Source: Toxonevra muliebris
Taxonomy: Eukaryota; Arthropoda; Insecta; Diptera; Pallopteridae
Length of the DNA stretch: 64,000 bases
Direction of reading: 5' to 3'
NCBI GenBank assembly: GCA_963691655.1
Contig: OY829326.1
Span: 143,300,998 to 143,364,997 of the forward strand
Part shown: positions 10,780-23,396 of the stretch, one piece after another
Layout: every line of letters begins with the position of its first letter
Position numbering within the stretch: position 1 is the stretch's first letter
Notes under the pieces: model-generated
What the model was told of the DNA's origin: nothing
Databases searched by the model: none
Seen by the model: the letters and a program-made list of their open reading frames with translations, nothing else
Program-made: the position numbers and the translations under genes

Positions 10780-10833
10780 CGAGATAATTTCAAATAAGGT
10801 TCAAAGGCTTTTGAACTTAGCATTTAATTTATA

Positions 10834-11854
10834 ATGGAGTATACAAAATTTCTTTTGTCTATACAAATATGCTGCTATCTTATCAGCGCAATTAACACCG
10901 AAGAAACAGTGCATCCGGAGGTAAATTTTCAACATCATCTTTTTTTTTTAGTTCTTACAGTAACAAAAATTTTCTACATAGACTTCAGAACCAAATCAAC
11001 CTGGGTATGTATAATATTCTTAACAATTTTACCAAAGGATCTAAGTGGAAACAATATAAAACAACTTTCAGATCAGAAAAATCATTACTAGCAATCAGCG
11101 AAAATTGTGTAGAAAATTATAGCATTTCTTTGCAGAGTCACCAAACTAATCTTAACTTAAAAAAAAAAATGCTTTCAGGATATTACCCTCATCTTGCGCT
11201 GAAGTATTTGCAAAAGATTATAGTGCCTTAAATGGCATTTATACGATAAAATTACTTAGATATAACTACAAACCGTTTAACGTATACTGTGAGCGAAAGA
11301 ATAGTTATCCTGGTTGGACCGTTATAATGCGCCGTCAAGCCAAATACATAGACATGGATTTCTACCACAATTGGACTGATTACAAAGAAGGGTTTGGTCA
11401 GTTAAAAAATAATTTCTTTATTGGTTTAGATAAACTATACGCAATGACGAGGGAACGGCCGCAGGAGTTATTAATAACAATAACAGACTACAATGGAGGA
11501 ACTCATACCACCACTTATGAGCAGTTTGAAATTGGTAATGAGAATGAACGTTATTACATCAAAGTCTTAGGTACAGCCCGCGGCGATGCTGGCCATATCT
11601 TACAACATCGTGCAGAGTTCAGCACAAAAGACAATGATAACAATAAAAACCATTGTACCTCAATACATTTGGGAGGATGGTGGTACGAAAACGGCTGTGG
11701 TAACAAGTAAGTATTTCATCCGTACCCGTTTCAATCATCGGTACAATAAAGTTTATAATAATAATTATTTTACAGAATTTTAACTGGTAAAGATCTCGGA
11801 GACAAAAATTACTGGAAGCGATACGCTGAGATGGCAATAAGACCAAGAATTTAG
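10834..11854 (+). CDS. Secreted fibrinogen-related (FReD, ficolin-like) protein, copy 2
   Basis: The model is exons 10834-10920, 11072-11106, 11179-11706 and 11776-11854, giving 242 residues with consistent phases. Exon 1 is a signal peptide almost identical to copy 1, with a few extra residues (VHPE) before the donor. The FReD domain begins LPSSCAEVF, closer to the family consensus than copy 1, and keeps GWTVIMRR, YKEGFGQLKNNFF, FSTKDNDN, LGGWWY and a MAIRPR end with all four cysteines. The 35-nt second exon and its TTGTGTAG donor are shared with copy 1, so the linker was shortened before copies 1 and 2 separated. It is probably a secreted recognition lectin. A small exon misplacement cannot be excluded without transcripts. 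Confidence 0.8.
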
Positions 11855-12454
11855 CTGCTTAAATACTTATTTAAAGCTAAGTTGGGGCTAGGGCTGTCAG
11901 GCATCATTTCAATTACGAGAAATTTATCCAGATAACATTTTTATTGTAAATTTTAAGTAAATACATTAAACAAAGTAAAAATAAAAGAGAAAATATATCA
12001 AACTAAGATGGCAAGCACGGTTGCCAACTTTTCGTTCTTTGAAAACGGGACAGGACCTGAAGTGACAATGACTGACCGGGGCGGAAGGGCTGCATCAGTT
12101 TTAAAAAACTTGCCGAACGCCGAGCAAGACATTCTATAGCACTGGCATATAGTGAGAATATAACACGAATGCGAAAATTCGATTTATTTTCTTTTCTTAT
12201 GGGAATGCAGGTAAATATCTCTTCAACTATAGTTTCAGTTGAGCCGAGCTATTAACTCATTTTCAATCAGTGGTAAAAAAATTATGAATAAAGCTTAGCA
12301 AACCAGCAAATATCTTTCTAAACTTAAATTTATTTTGGTTTAGGTTAGTTCTAATTTTTACCTGCTTTTTTACAGTCGCGCGAAGTAACTTTAACCAAAA
12401 AAAAAAAAAAACGCTGGGAGAGAATATAACAAAAGCTCGAAAATTTTAAATCTC
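11855..12454. other. FReD copy 2 downstream flank, then unrelated repeat
   Basis: 11,855-12,015 matches the 3' flanks of the other two genes. After GGCAAG at about 12,014 the homology stops and GC-richer text (GGTTGCCAACTTTTCG, GACCGGGGCGG) begins. That suggests an insertion or deletion junction. No gene seen. Confidence 0.45.
11980..11985 (+). promoter_or_regulatory. Polyadenylation signal, FReD copy 2
   Basis: AATAAA 126 bp after the stop codon, aligned with that of copy 1. Confidence 0.55.
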
Positions 12455-12539
12455 ATGGCATTATTACACTTTTGATTTGGAAATAACACCATATCGCAAA
12501 AATGGCGTTATTTCCCACTCAAAAGTGCAATAAAGCCAT
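12455..12539. repeat. Hairpin repeat, copy 2
   Basis: An 85-bp palindrome with arms of about 35 bp. ATGGCATTATTACACTTTTG pairs with CACTCAAAAGTGCAATAAAG and continues inwards through AAATAACACCAT / ATGGCGTTATTT. Copy 1 at 957-1023 has lost the inner part of one arm. Confidence 0.7.
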
Positions 12540-13449
12540 TATAGCGTTAATGCATATGGTCTTATAACACCCCTCCTTATAAAGTGGCCAGTTTCCATCG
12601 AAAATTTAAGGTGTGGTGGGCCATATTTTTATGGTACATATTTTCATAAACCAAACCAAGCATATCGCAAATTGACACATTTTTACCACGTTTATATAAA
12701 CTTGCTTTCAATGGCGTTTGTTCGGGTGGAATATTGCAATCGATTTTGAACTAACTTCCCGATAAGCTAGAGGCTTGAAACTTTAAACATAGTTCAGAAC
12801 TGGATGGCAATGCAATATAAAATATCTAAAATATATATAAGATGCGGTTTGACCCAACAGATGGCAAAGTAATGTATGGTTTGTGTCAAGGATAATTAAT
12901 ATGGCGTTTTGTTAAGTAGATATTTATCAATAATATTGTAAAAATCTTTTTTCGATACAATCGTAGTTTTTTCAGTACACTTTAAGCTACGGAATTACGT
13001 CAGTACATAAGCAAGATTTTAAGTACACTTTCCTACAACTAATTCTTTTTATGCGATATTATTTCTAAGAAAATAGAGATTTATAGCCTCATACAGATCC
13101 CTAACCCCATACAGATTGTTCTGAAAATTTGTAATTGCAAATTTTAGTAGGTAGGTTTTTTGTTTTAAATCATGCAAGTATTGATTTAAAACAAAAAACG
13201 TGAGACACATATGGGTAGAGATAAAATTAGTAGTGTCATAGGTAAAAGGGGTGAAAGCGTGTGTCGCATGCAATAGGAATAATCAATTTTCTATTGCATT
13301 CGACACACGCCTTTTGTTTAAAATCCTGCAAGTATTTTCATGACTACTAAAATTCACAATTACAAATTTTCAGGACAATCTAAATCTTATGGCTTAACCA
13401 CAATTTTATTTTATATTATTTATGTTATTATTATATTTTATACTTTTAG
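12540..13449. other. No gene seen; dispersed repeats and a hairpin
   Basis: 12,580-12,690 repeats the FReD 3' distal flank (GGCCAGTTTCCATCGAAAATTTAAGGTGTG-type text). 12,682-12,850 is a TACCACGTTT-type repeat. 12,905-12,935 is the SINE empty site. 13,258-13,308 is a hairpin described separately. Confidence 0.45.
13257..13310. repeat. Short perfect-like hairpin
   Basis: Arms GCGTGTGTCGCATGCAATAG and CTATTGCATTCGACACACGC enclose AT-rich GAATAATCAATTTT. Only one position mismatches. Related text (GCATGCAATAGGAAATTG) appears near 60,902. Confidence 0.65.
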
Positions 13450-14480
13450 TCCCAAATTGGTCTGAGTTCTAATCTGTTTTTGACCTGAATGTGGTCTCTT
13501 TTTAGAGTGAGGCTTTGATTAACTTTTAATTTGAAATTTAACCCAGGCTTTTTATTTTGGCCTGAATTTCAGTGTTATTTGAATTGAACTTTAGTCTGAG
13601 TTTTGGTCTAACTTTCTGCTTTTGGTATGTTTTGTGTGTGAATTTCAAAACATTTTCTGGCCTAAGTTTTGATTTGAATATGGTCTAATTTTTTATCTGG
13701 ATTTCGGTATAAGCTTTTGTGAAATTTTAGGCAAAAAATTTGGTCTGGATTTCGGTTTATTTTTTGATCTAGTTTTGTGTTGATTTCTGCGCTCTTATAA
13801 TCATGAAGTTTTTGGTCACAAATTGGTTTGAAGTTTTGTCTGGTTTTTGGTCTGAGTTTGTTTTCTTTTTAATGTGAGCTTTTGTCTGACTTTCGCACTG
13901 AATTTCGATGAGGTTTTGGTTTGAACTTTGATCTTAATTTCAGTCTGACTTAAGGTATAGTTTTATTCTGAGTTTTAGTCTCAATTTGTTTTAATTTTTT
14001 ATCTAAATTTTGGTATGAGATTTGGTGAAATTTTTGGTCCGAATTTTGTCTGATTTTTTGTTCAGTTCTGGATCTGTTTTTTTTTGTTTGTTGATTTTTT
14101 AAATCTTTTTTAAATCGGTTTGAATGTGGTTTTTTTTTAGCGGAAACTTTTGTCTGATTATTGATGTGAATACTGAATTTCTTGATTGTTTGAACTTTGA
14201 TTTGAATTTGGTTTGTATGTTGGTCTGCGTTGTGGTTATATTTTATCTGTTCTAAATTTGGCTTAATTCTTCATCTGAATTTTTAGGTGAACTTCAGTTG
14301 AATATTTGAACTGAATTTCAGTTTAATTTTTGATCCGGTTTTTGATCAGATATTTGGTCTGTTTTTTGGTTTGAGTTTTGATCTGAGCTTTAATCTAAAC
14401 TTCAGAGAAATTTTTTTTTTTGACCCCCATTTGATTTGTAATTTGGCCTAATTTTTTTATGAATTTTTGTCGGAATTTTT
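13450..14480. repeat. Degenerate T-rich minisatellite
   Basis: About 1 kb is made of imperfect 12-18-bp units around TTTGGTCTGAATTTT / TTTGATCTGAGTTTT, with strong T/G strand bias and spacing that drifts. No frame or conserved protein content. Confidence 0.7.
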
Positions 14481-14744
14481 TTTATGAATGTGAAATGTGT
14501 ATTTTTCGACAAGTTTGATTCTGGGGCTTTGTCTGAATTCTGGTATAGTCATTGAAGCGATAATTATCCTACTATTGAAAAAAGCCGAAATTCTATATTC
14601 TGTAGAAGAATTCAGTAATGTAATAGCCTCTATTTTAAAAACTTATATCAACCACTCACCGAAATCAAAGCTCTTAAAAAATATAAAGTTTATGGTATTT
14701 TTGTGTCCCCTTCTATGTATATGTACTAATATATGGGTACATAC

Positions 14745-15295
14745 CAGGGATGCCAACTCATTTTTTATTTCTCCCCGATAGCCGATCTTCGATCGAATTC
14801 CCCGCATCGATATAATTTCATATTATAACAGCACCATATAAGCATTTTGCAAAAACGAAAAATTACCTAAAATTGACAATCAATGACTGTTATATTAAAA
14901 CGACCCTGAACTTTCTCGGTCCAAAACTTAACCAATGGTAATTGGTAGATTAATAGGAATGTACTTTCTGACTCTGGAATTCTTTTGGCACATGGGAAAT
15001 TTCACTTCAAGGGAACCCACTCTCAAAATCGATCCGACTCAAGCTTACATAAAGTTTAATTCTATTGGGTGGTAGTTGCCACACCAAATTTGAGAGAGAT
15101 GGGGTGTTTCGAGTTATTAGACGTTGGCCTGACTGACACTCGGCGCTATAATCGTCTGTAATTTTCACAAAATACTTTCGAAATATAATACTTTTAAATA
15201 GCACTCTTTTTAACAATCGATTTCTCCAAACCAATCGCAGGGCCCACTTAAGAAAACCCGCAAATCGGGGAATTCCCTGCAAGTTGGCATCGCTG
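14745..15295. mobile_element. hAT-like MITE (551 bp)
   Basis: The ends are inverted: CAGGGATGCCAACT on the left and, inward from the right, CAGCGATGCCAACT. They are flanked by 8-bp GTACATAC and GTATGTAC (six of eight positions agree), as expected for hAT target duplications. A second inverted block (CCCCGAT.. and ..ATCGGGG) lies inside. No transposase frame. The minus-strand frame 15,007-15,363 crosses the element end and is not credible as a gene. Confidence 0.65.
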
Positions 15296-15303
15296 GTATG
15301 TAC

Positions 15304-18300
15304 TGACATGGTCATTGTATTGAAGTGACTTAAGTGTACATTTATTATTACAATGATAAGCAATTTCTTTTATAAATATTGTTGTCGCAATCCTGATTAG
15401 TTGTTTTTGTTGTTTACGTTGTTACTTTTATTATATTTGTCTATGGTGATAATCGCTGAAACTGATGATAACTGATTAGGCCAAATGAGATGGATAAGCA
15501 TTATGAAAGAAATTTTTAGTACATGTATATAAACATACATACATATATATGTACCTTCTACATTCATATGTATTTTGATTAACATAAACTTCACGTATGC
15601 CACCAGTTGTAAGGAGAACAAGCACTAAGATCAATGATAGATACAGATTATAAATTTGGTACGAAAAATGTTTGATTATCCTAAAGGAAGAGAAAAGGTT
15701 TCTTTATTATTATATGTAATTTTCAAATGTTTCAATTAATTCTTAAATACCTTTATAATGGGTACCAAAACCACTTCTGCAAACACTATTTTGGTGCATT
15801 TTAGATACTAAACTTCAGGTAAAACCGAAAGCCATTATCTCCTCCATGATTTTCATCATTAGATTGTGCCACAGAAATCACTTTCCAAATAAATATAAAT
15901 GCAACTCTATTATGCCTAAATATTTAAGTTTCACTTTAAGTAGATTAATTTCTTCTTCTTTTTTTTTTGTCATCATGGTCTCAACAGTATTCTTCTTCCG
16001 GCTTCCCATTGTTTCTCCGTTGTCATCCTCTTAAGTCAACGTACTTTCAACGATAAAACGCAAATTTATCATAAAGTTGTTGAGCATAATTTAACATACC
16101 CAAACGAACAGCAGTAGCAAAAACGGTATAAAAATAAATTTGTGATGCTACTTTCATCCGGAAGATACTAAAAATTATTATGTAAATGTGTCCAGATAAA
16201 GAACAATTAGAGAAAGCAAATTTGCATTAAGAACAAAAAAAAAAAGATGAAAAATACTTGAAATTATGTGCCTTAAGGGAGCATAAATTAAGTAAACTAA
16301 GCGAATTTTAAATTTTGTTGGTTTTTGTTTTGGTTTGGCTTAACCATGAAGCTTATGATATTTGGAGCATAAAGAAATACACTTCTGTTCAATTATTATA
16401 ATTGTTTTTAAAATAATATATTTACATTTACAATGAATTTAAGATTTTTGTAATTATCACGGTGGCGAAATTGATAAAGTATGTCGGCTGCTGGGGGAAA
16501 GTCTAAATTAAATTCTTCGATTAGTAGAAAATACAAATTTCTGCCAGGGTACGGAGAACCATTCGTTTTAATTTGTTCGTTTTGCGATTCGTTCACATAT
16601 GAATTTTATTTTTAATTTGTTCGCGAATTTATATTTTTGGTTTATTATCCAAACTGAAAACTTTAAGATCCAAAAATGCTATTCGTTCGCGATGTTACAT
16701 AAAAATGAAGATCCACATGATCCTTTTCAATGTCCCTTTTATCGCTGGTACCCTCATCATTAGAATCCCGTTCTTTCAAAAGAATTTTTCGGGTTATTTT
16801 TTGGTCCCGTTTCCAACTAACAAAAGCCATATAATAAAATCATTCAGAAACTTATTTAATCAATAAAACTCATAAATAGACCGCCACTTACACTGTCAAA
16901 TAAAAAAAAATTAGTGTACACGTAAAAACACGCTTTTTCGATATAGTTGTTTTTTTACAAAAACTTTAAAATTTAATAAAAATTTCCGCAATCTTTTTTT
17001 ATACGCGGTTATTCGCGAGATGCAAATTTGCCAACGTTTGTTCACCTCAATGGCAGAAGCAAAAGTAACGAGCGTGCATCAGCTGATGAGAAACAATAAA
17101 AAAATGGATGTGTGCAAGGCACGCAAGATATTTGATGTGTAAACAGTTAAGCTAACTGAATGTCATATACATAAGCTCACATATGTATAGCCATATATAG
17201 GGATTTAATGTATAATTTATATGCTTAGGTAATTCAAATTAAAACAATTATTTTATAAACTTAAAAACTTATTATCATTATCTTTTATATATATAATAAC
17301 CCAATTCACCATAAATTGCAAATGGTCTTACATCATTGCAAATGCAAATTTTTATTCCATATCACATATATTTGTTGTTGTGATAGCATAAATATTTTGC
17401 AATTGCACCAAATCGTGAATAGAGCTGATATGTTGTAGTTGCATTATTTTTCTTTTACTCAGTGCATCGGGATCTATATGCTCGCATATACGCAGCTGCA
17501 ATCGCATTCTTTTTTCGCGCTCTAAGTTTTTCTTCCTGTCGATTTGAAATTTTATTAGATGTGAAAATTTTACATAACGTCGCCTGAGAATTGATTTGGC
17601 GTATAGGTATATGAATTTGTACACACATACGTCAAATCAATCCTCAGGCGACGATAAGTGCTTTCCACATTTAACCTTAGGAAGGCAACAGGGATGACTA
17701 GTCACCCCACTACTTTTTAAAAGCACCGCAAAGAGAGTTGTCTTAACTGTATTTATTAAAAATAAAAAAGAATGTATTTTAATTGAAGTAAATAAGTGAT
17801 TTTATAATAAATAAGTCTGATTTTTTCTGTTTAACATATTTGCTGTTTACATATTACAAAAAAAAGTGTTGTATTTTATGCCGTGATTTGCTATCATTAT
17901 CACTACGTTTTGTTTATACATTTATTGAAACCTAGATTCCTTATTACTTATCATTTTGAATTGTTTCTATATTTTAAAAAATATTTAATTTTAATGCAAT
18001 CTAACTAACCGAATGCAAAACCTATCAAACGCCTGTGTTTGCTACGGCGACTTCTCTGCTTGTATGGTATAGTCGATCTCCACACGTTTAACACCAACAA
18101 ATAATTCTGCCACGAATAAATGTACACACACATTTTGTTTTCGTATGTACATATATGTGTGAGTAAATTGATCGAAACATAAACAAACAAACTCCGCTCG
18201 TATTTTAATTTCTCCCTCTCTTCTTCTCTTTGTTGTTTAGAGTAGCACAATCATGCCGCGCAGTAGTGTGAGCGAGAGGGGAACTGGACGTTACAGTTAT

Positions 18301-19079
18301 CTTACATCTTACAATACAGTTATTCTTACATTTTACACATTTGAAATTTTGCCCATACCGTGAGCTAAAATGTTTACACATCAAAAAAATATAGCAATAA
18401 TTATAAGTAGTGGGGTATAAAATACACTCCGCGCGAGTGACGGCGGATTAAGAACACTACAATGTGATATTGCAAAACTTGTTTTTAGAAATCAGCAAAA
18501 ACCAAACAGAACGATGATATTTTCAATAAATATTTATTTTTTTACGTTCTATCAATTTTTTAATTTTTTATTGCATCATATTTTCGCGTTTCTCAAAATA
18601 AAATCGCTATGTAACGTTATAGACTCTTTCGTGTAACGTTAAACACCTGACATTTTGGCTCTTAGAACTGCAAGACAAATATTTAATTGGTATTATTTTG
18701 ATTTCAGTCGTTTACTTGATCCCACATATTCGATATAGTGCTTTAGTTTAGATTTTTTCATTGCTACTTTCGCTAATTTTTTTCAAAATATAGAGCTACT
18801 TCGAAACTTACTTCCGAAAATTGTAACGTTAAAGATAACATAAAACTGGTTATATCTTCGAAACAACAAAAGTTAAAAAAAGATTTGATTCACATGAAAT
18901 GTAGGCCTTGAGGTCTATTTTCATGTTAATGTAAAAAAAAATTGGTTTCATGTAATATTTTTGATATATTTGCAAAAATATGCGTACGACTGCAACGTTA
19001 AAGAGAAAAAAATTGGCCATATGTATATAAAAATGAATGTAGCAAGATTGTTTTTTAAGTTTTACTTTTAATTTATACA
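15304..19079. other. Long AT-rich stretch without a gene
   Basis: No conserved protein content in either strand. 17,100-17,205 is a reverse-complement match to 1,056-1,150. 17,578-17,653 is a strong hairpin. Between about 18,600 and 19,020 the word AACGTTA recurs several times (GTAACGTTAAACACC, GTAACGTTAAAGATA, GCAACGTTAAAGAG). ATGTATGTACAT-type runs, common in fly DNA, occur near 15,535. Confidence 0.45.
17578..17653. repeat. 76-nt hairpin with about 25-bp arms
   Basis: Left arm CGTCGCCTGAGAATTGATTT and right arm AAATCAATCCTCAGGCGACG pair over roughly 25 bp with two or three mismatches. The loop is about 24 nt (TAGGTATATGAATTTGTACA..). It is isolated, with no obvious target duplication and no second copy in the window. 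It could be a tiny foldback element or a small-RNA precursor. Confidence 0.6.
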
Positions 19080-19081
19080 TA

Positions 19082-20378
19082 CAGGGTGACAATCGTAAAG
19101 TGACGCACACATTTCAGCAGTTATTTTCAAAAGGACGTACTTCCATTAAGTACAATTAAGTGTTAACATTGCTGAATATATAAGCATTCATTTGAACCCC
19201 ACCTCATTCAATATAACCTCCTTTAGCCTGCACACATGCCTTCAATCGATCCGGAAATCGTAGGACTGTTCGCCGCAGGACTTCCTGATCAATTTCAGTC
19301 CAGGCTTTCTCTAATGAATTTGTCAGCGACTCCAGACTGTGGTGTTGAGATGCACAAGCATAAAATACTCTCTAAAATACTCCAAATAGAGTAGTCCATT
19401 GGATTCAAGTCTGGGGAGTATGGTGGCCATTCTTGAGATGTTATGAATCCAGAAAAATTGTCTTTTATCCATGTTTGCGTTAATTTTGCCATGTGGGAAG
19501 GTGCAGAATCTTGCTGGAAAGTCCAGTTTTCATTTCCAAATGTATCTTGGGCCCAGGGAAGAACATGTTCATTTAAAATGCTCCGATAAACAACCTGGTC
19601 AATTTTAACACCCTCTTCAACGAATATTAGAGGGGCTCTGGCATTAGCGGAAACTCCAGCCCATACCATAACGGAAGCTGGCTTTTGAACTCGGCCAATG
19701 GAAATTTCCTATTTTGTTGCGATGATGATGTTAGCCACATTCGGTCATTTTGCGCATTGAAATGTTGTTCAACCGTGAAAATTTTTTCATCTGTAAACAA
19801 GATATTTTCAACATTTTTTAACACGGAGGAGCGTAGCAACGCCTTGCATCTTTGCAGTCGCAAATCTTTCTTTTTTTGTGTCAGATCTTGAGCTTTTCGG
19901 AGCTTGTACGGCTTAAGATTAAGCTTTGATTTTGCAATGATTTGCACTGTTTCACGGTTTACACCCACTTCCTTAGCGATTTTTCTCATTAGGCGCCTTG
20001 GATTTCGCTTGATTCGTTTACGAATTTTTTCTGTTAAACCAGTAGTGGCAACTGTTGAAAATTTTCCCCGGTCTCTATCTCCAAAACCCCCAGTTTCATT
20101 ATAACGAATAATAGCTCGGTCTACCGTACGACTTGACAAATTTAAAGCCTTTGCAATTTGACGGCTACTATAATTTGCCAAATGAAATTTCATAATTTCA
20201 CGACGAATATTTTCCTTGTCCATTTTTATGGAAATTTCAAAATGTAATAACAAAAATTCAAATGAAATTAAAAGCAAAGCCAATGATGAATGAATTTGCT
20301 TTTTAAATTAAAGTAACGGTAAATGGCAAAGTTTGCTGCAGAGTATTAAACTTGCGTCACTTTTCAATTGTCACCCTG
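19082..20378 (-). mobile_element. Tc1/mariner-superfamily element, copy A
   Basis: A 1,297-bp element flanked by TA on both sides (19080-81, 20379-80). Its inverted ends are CAGGGTGACAATYGTAAAG (one end has small differences), continuing GTGACGCA. It is the only one of the four copies in minus orientation and contains the broken transposase gene described separately. Confidence 0.9.
19204..20223 (-). pseudogene. DD37D-type transposase, copy A (frameshifted)
   Basis: The start is the ATG at 20223 (MDKENIRREIM). The N-terminal half has two helix-turn-helix stretches (SSRQIAKALNLSS.TVDRAI; MRKIAKEVGVNRETV). The catalytic part shows LFTDEK, FQQDSAPSH and PPYSPDLNPMDYSIW. Counting 37 residues between the second and third aspartates suggests a DD37D (maT-like) group of the Tc1/mariner superfamily. 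Copy A has extra bases near 19,700 after QQNRK, which shift the frame, and another shift near 19,355-19,365 after WSILES. The protein is therefore not made as a whole. An intact transposase would cut and paste the element at TA. Confidence 0.85.
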
Positions 20379-20380
20379 TA

Positions 20381-22411
20381 TATGTATAGGGTGGGATAGA
20401 GTGATACGTTTTGTTACTTATAAAATAAATATACGTCACTGCAAACGTTTTATTACGTTGCGAGCGAACCAGATGCATAAAATATGAAAAGATTATGTTC
20501 GCTAGCAAACTATATTTTGTCAAGTTCGAGCTGCGAACGAATCAAATGAAGAACTTTATTTTTTGGATCGCGTTTCGAATTTTTCCTTACCCTGAATTCT
20601 GCACATTGCTGGGTCCCAGACCAGTGCATTAATACAAATTAATTTCTCAATAATTAAATAGGAAAGCAAGGTTTTCGATTATTGAGAAGAAAAAGTGATT
20701 CACAAATATACGTTCATTAAATCCGCGTTAAGTCAGGTTAAAGAAATTTTCTATCAATCATTTTTCTATTCCTTTTTGGGAATTTCCTTTCATCTATAAA
20801 ATCAGTTTTCATAATTATTTTAATAGTTTTGGTAGAAATTGGGAATATTTTTATTATCGCCTTTACCCAATAGTTTGTAATTCGATTCTTGGAATCAGCT
20901 GAATTTCGTAAAATTCGAATCCTAACAACAAGATTAAGTTGGTTTTAACTTACCGTTAACACTGCACTGACTCGGAAATATGAATTCAAACAGGTTATGA
21001 ACCTGCTCCAGGGAAAACACTTTTAAACGGTTTTTGGAAAATACGCAATATCAAGAAAAATTGGTATATCCCATCGAAATAAAAAGAGAAACGATCACAG
21101 ATCAAATGAACAAATTATTTTTTTGGTATTTCTTTGTTAAAGTGCTCATAATTTAGGTCATAATGTGCAACCTTATTTTAGATAGAACCAACCATTAAGC
21201 TTCCACTCACGACCTAAGAGATAAACTTATTCCAAACACGTCAGGGTTCAGCACCACAATTTTTCAAAAATGGCCAAAAACGCTGTTTTTAGGGGATTTA
21301 ACCCCTTTTTTCTCGAAAACGTGACGTGATGGAAAAGTTTCGTGTTCAGCAAGAAAAATTCATTCGGAAACACTAGGAATCATATTATTCGCAAAACCCA
21401 TGCAGGGCAGTGTAATTCGCTTAATTCATTATTAAAAATTTTATTTTTTATGTAAAAACTGATATGAAAACATTTTTCAAAATAAGCATTTAAAATATTA
21501 TTGCTTTCTGACAAAACTGAAAAAGTTTAAAAAAAAACCAATATGAATTTTATTGCAGCAAAAGAAACTAAAGTCATTTATATGTAATTACTATTTGTGG
21601 GTAGAACTAGAGTTGAAATATTATTGCATGGAACGAAATGAATTGTGTGAAAACAAATGTTGACAATTATTATTTAGAATTTGGGGAACTTAAGCTACTT
21701 AAGGGGAGACGTTGACTTAAAGGCACAAAGAAACCTATTTTCCAATCATTTTTCCTAAAAATGTGTGCGTGCATATTTAAAAAAAAAAAAAACCTATGTA
21801 AGTATGACATATGAACGAACAGATTTTAATAATAAAACATCGGAAAAAAATCACTCGTTCATCCGTTAGTTTATGTCATTTAAAATATGCATGCAATATT
21901 TCACCTTGATCGTTAAGCGGCCCTCAATAAATCGTGATCACCGACTTTAAAAAGGTTGTTTTCAGAAAAATGAATATAAATGTCCAATTTCTGCAATCAT
22001 ATATAAAGTTGCAATCGAATTTAATCCAAAATTTCAGAACACATTTTTTACGAGTACGATAAAAACAAATAATTTTTCATAATTTCGTAGTGGACTTCCC
22101 TCCTTAAGGCTTCTCTTACTCTGACCACATAGTGAATTGTTTCATTGTTTTCTTATGAAATCCTTCAGTTTATGTGACATGATGCAATAAATGTGACACT
22201 AATGACGAAATTGTATGTGTGCATGTGTGTGTTTGTACGTAATTTCATTAGCCGAATAATGAAATAAAAGCATAGCAAAAAAAGATACTTGTACATATCT
22301 GTGGACTTTTGACAAAAGATCTTATCTCCACATACGAATTATCTACCTTTTTTCATTTCGGGTTACTTTTTCTGTTCCAATCGCTACATTCCAATTGTTT
22401 TTAGTTTAATA
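20381..22411. other. No gene seen
   Basis: AT-rich DNA. 21,240-21,400 contains AAAACGTGACGTGATGG and GTTCAGCAAGAAAAATTC, which resemble, in reverse complement, the inside of the hAT-like element near 30,790-30,880. It may be a decayed relative of that element. Confidence 0.4.
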
Positions 22412-23026
22412 CTATGTTCCCACTGAGCTGAAATTGCGTGGTTTCGATAATTTCCGTGGTTTCGGCTGAAACTGCGTTGAAATGCTCAATTTCGGCATAT
22501 AAAAATATGTCGAGCGAAACCACAGAAATGAGGTGATTTCAACGAAACCGCGTAAAAATCGAATGCAACTCTGAATGTGTTCACTGAAATGAATTTGCTG
22601 ACATTTATATTTGTTATTACAACTTGCTTACAACTTGATTAATCTGGAAAAACTAAAATATTAAAAAAGTAATTTGTGTAGTGCGCGGGAAAATGAGCTC
22701 ATAGTTCAAGTATAGGCAGAGAAGGTGGAGGAGCTGCGTAGGGCCTAAAAAACGGTCATACATATGAACAAATGTCGGTGGAGCTGCGCAGCAAGGCTGC
22801 ATAGTACACTTTTATTTCGTTGTTAAATATTTCGTTTATCATTTTGATTCTCTTCATATTAAAATTTATTCAATATTGGCAATAATTATATTTTACAACA
22901 AGAAATAAACAATGAACTGTTAAACGAAACCATAATCGAAACCAGCTGAACGAATGTGAACGATTGTAGTTTCATTCGAAACCATTTGCTAAAACTACGC
23001 AAGTTTGGCTCAATGGGAACATGGTA
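22412..23026. mobile_element. Terminal-inverted-repeat element, about 0.6 kb, no transposase
   Basis: Left end ATGTTCCCACTGAGCTGAAA and right end (inward) ATGTTCCCATTGAGCCAAAC are inverted relatives, continuing with TTGCGTRGTTT. A TAC trinucleotide flanks both sides (AATAC / TACAAG), so a 3-bp target duplication is possible. Inside, CGAAACCAC-type words recur in both orientations. Non-autonomous; superfamily not assigned. Confidence 0.6.
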
Positions 23027-23396
23027 CAAGTTATATGTTTTGAACTAAATATACTAGATATATACCGATAAGAATAGCAAAAGCGAGTTGAAATTAAAGA
23101 AGATAAAACTTCGTATCTTGACATAAGTGCTTTTGCCTAAAGACACAGATATATATATTTTTCACACATGTGGAAACATATTATTGCATTGCATAAAGAT
23201 AAAAGCGTCAAAACTTTTTTTTATTGAAATTTGATTGCAAATATAAAAATAATTGTATAAATCATAGAAAATGTTACAGCGTAAAGTTGGAATAATTAAG
23301 GTTATACATATGTAGTCAAACAGCTAAATTCGAAAATATGGTTATTATGGCTTGACCTCCTTGTAGTTAGGAAGGGGTTAAATTCTGAAATACCAC
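23027..23396. other. No gene seen
   Basis: AT-rich spacer between two inverted-repeat elements. Confidence 0.4.

Noticed and set aside
15007..15363. 118-codon minus-strand frame
   Set aside because: Crosses the right boundary of a hAT-like MITE, so a real gene is unlikely.
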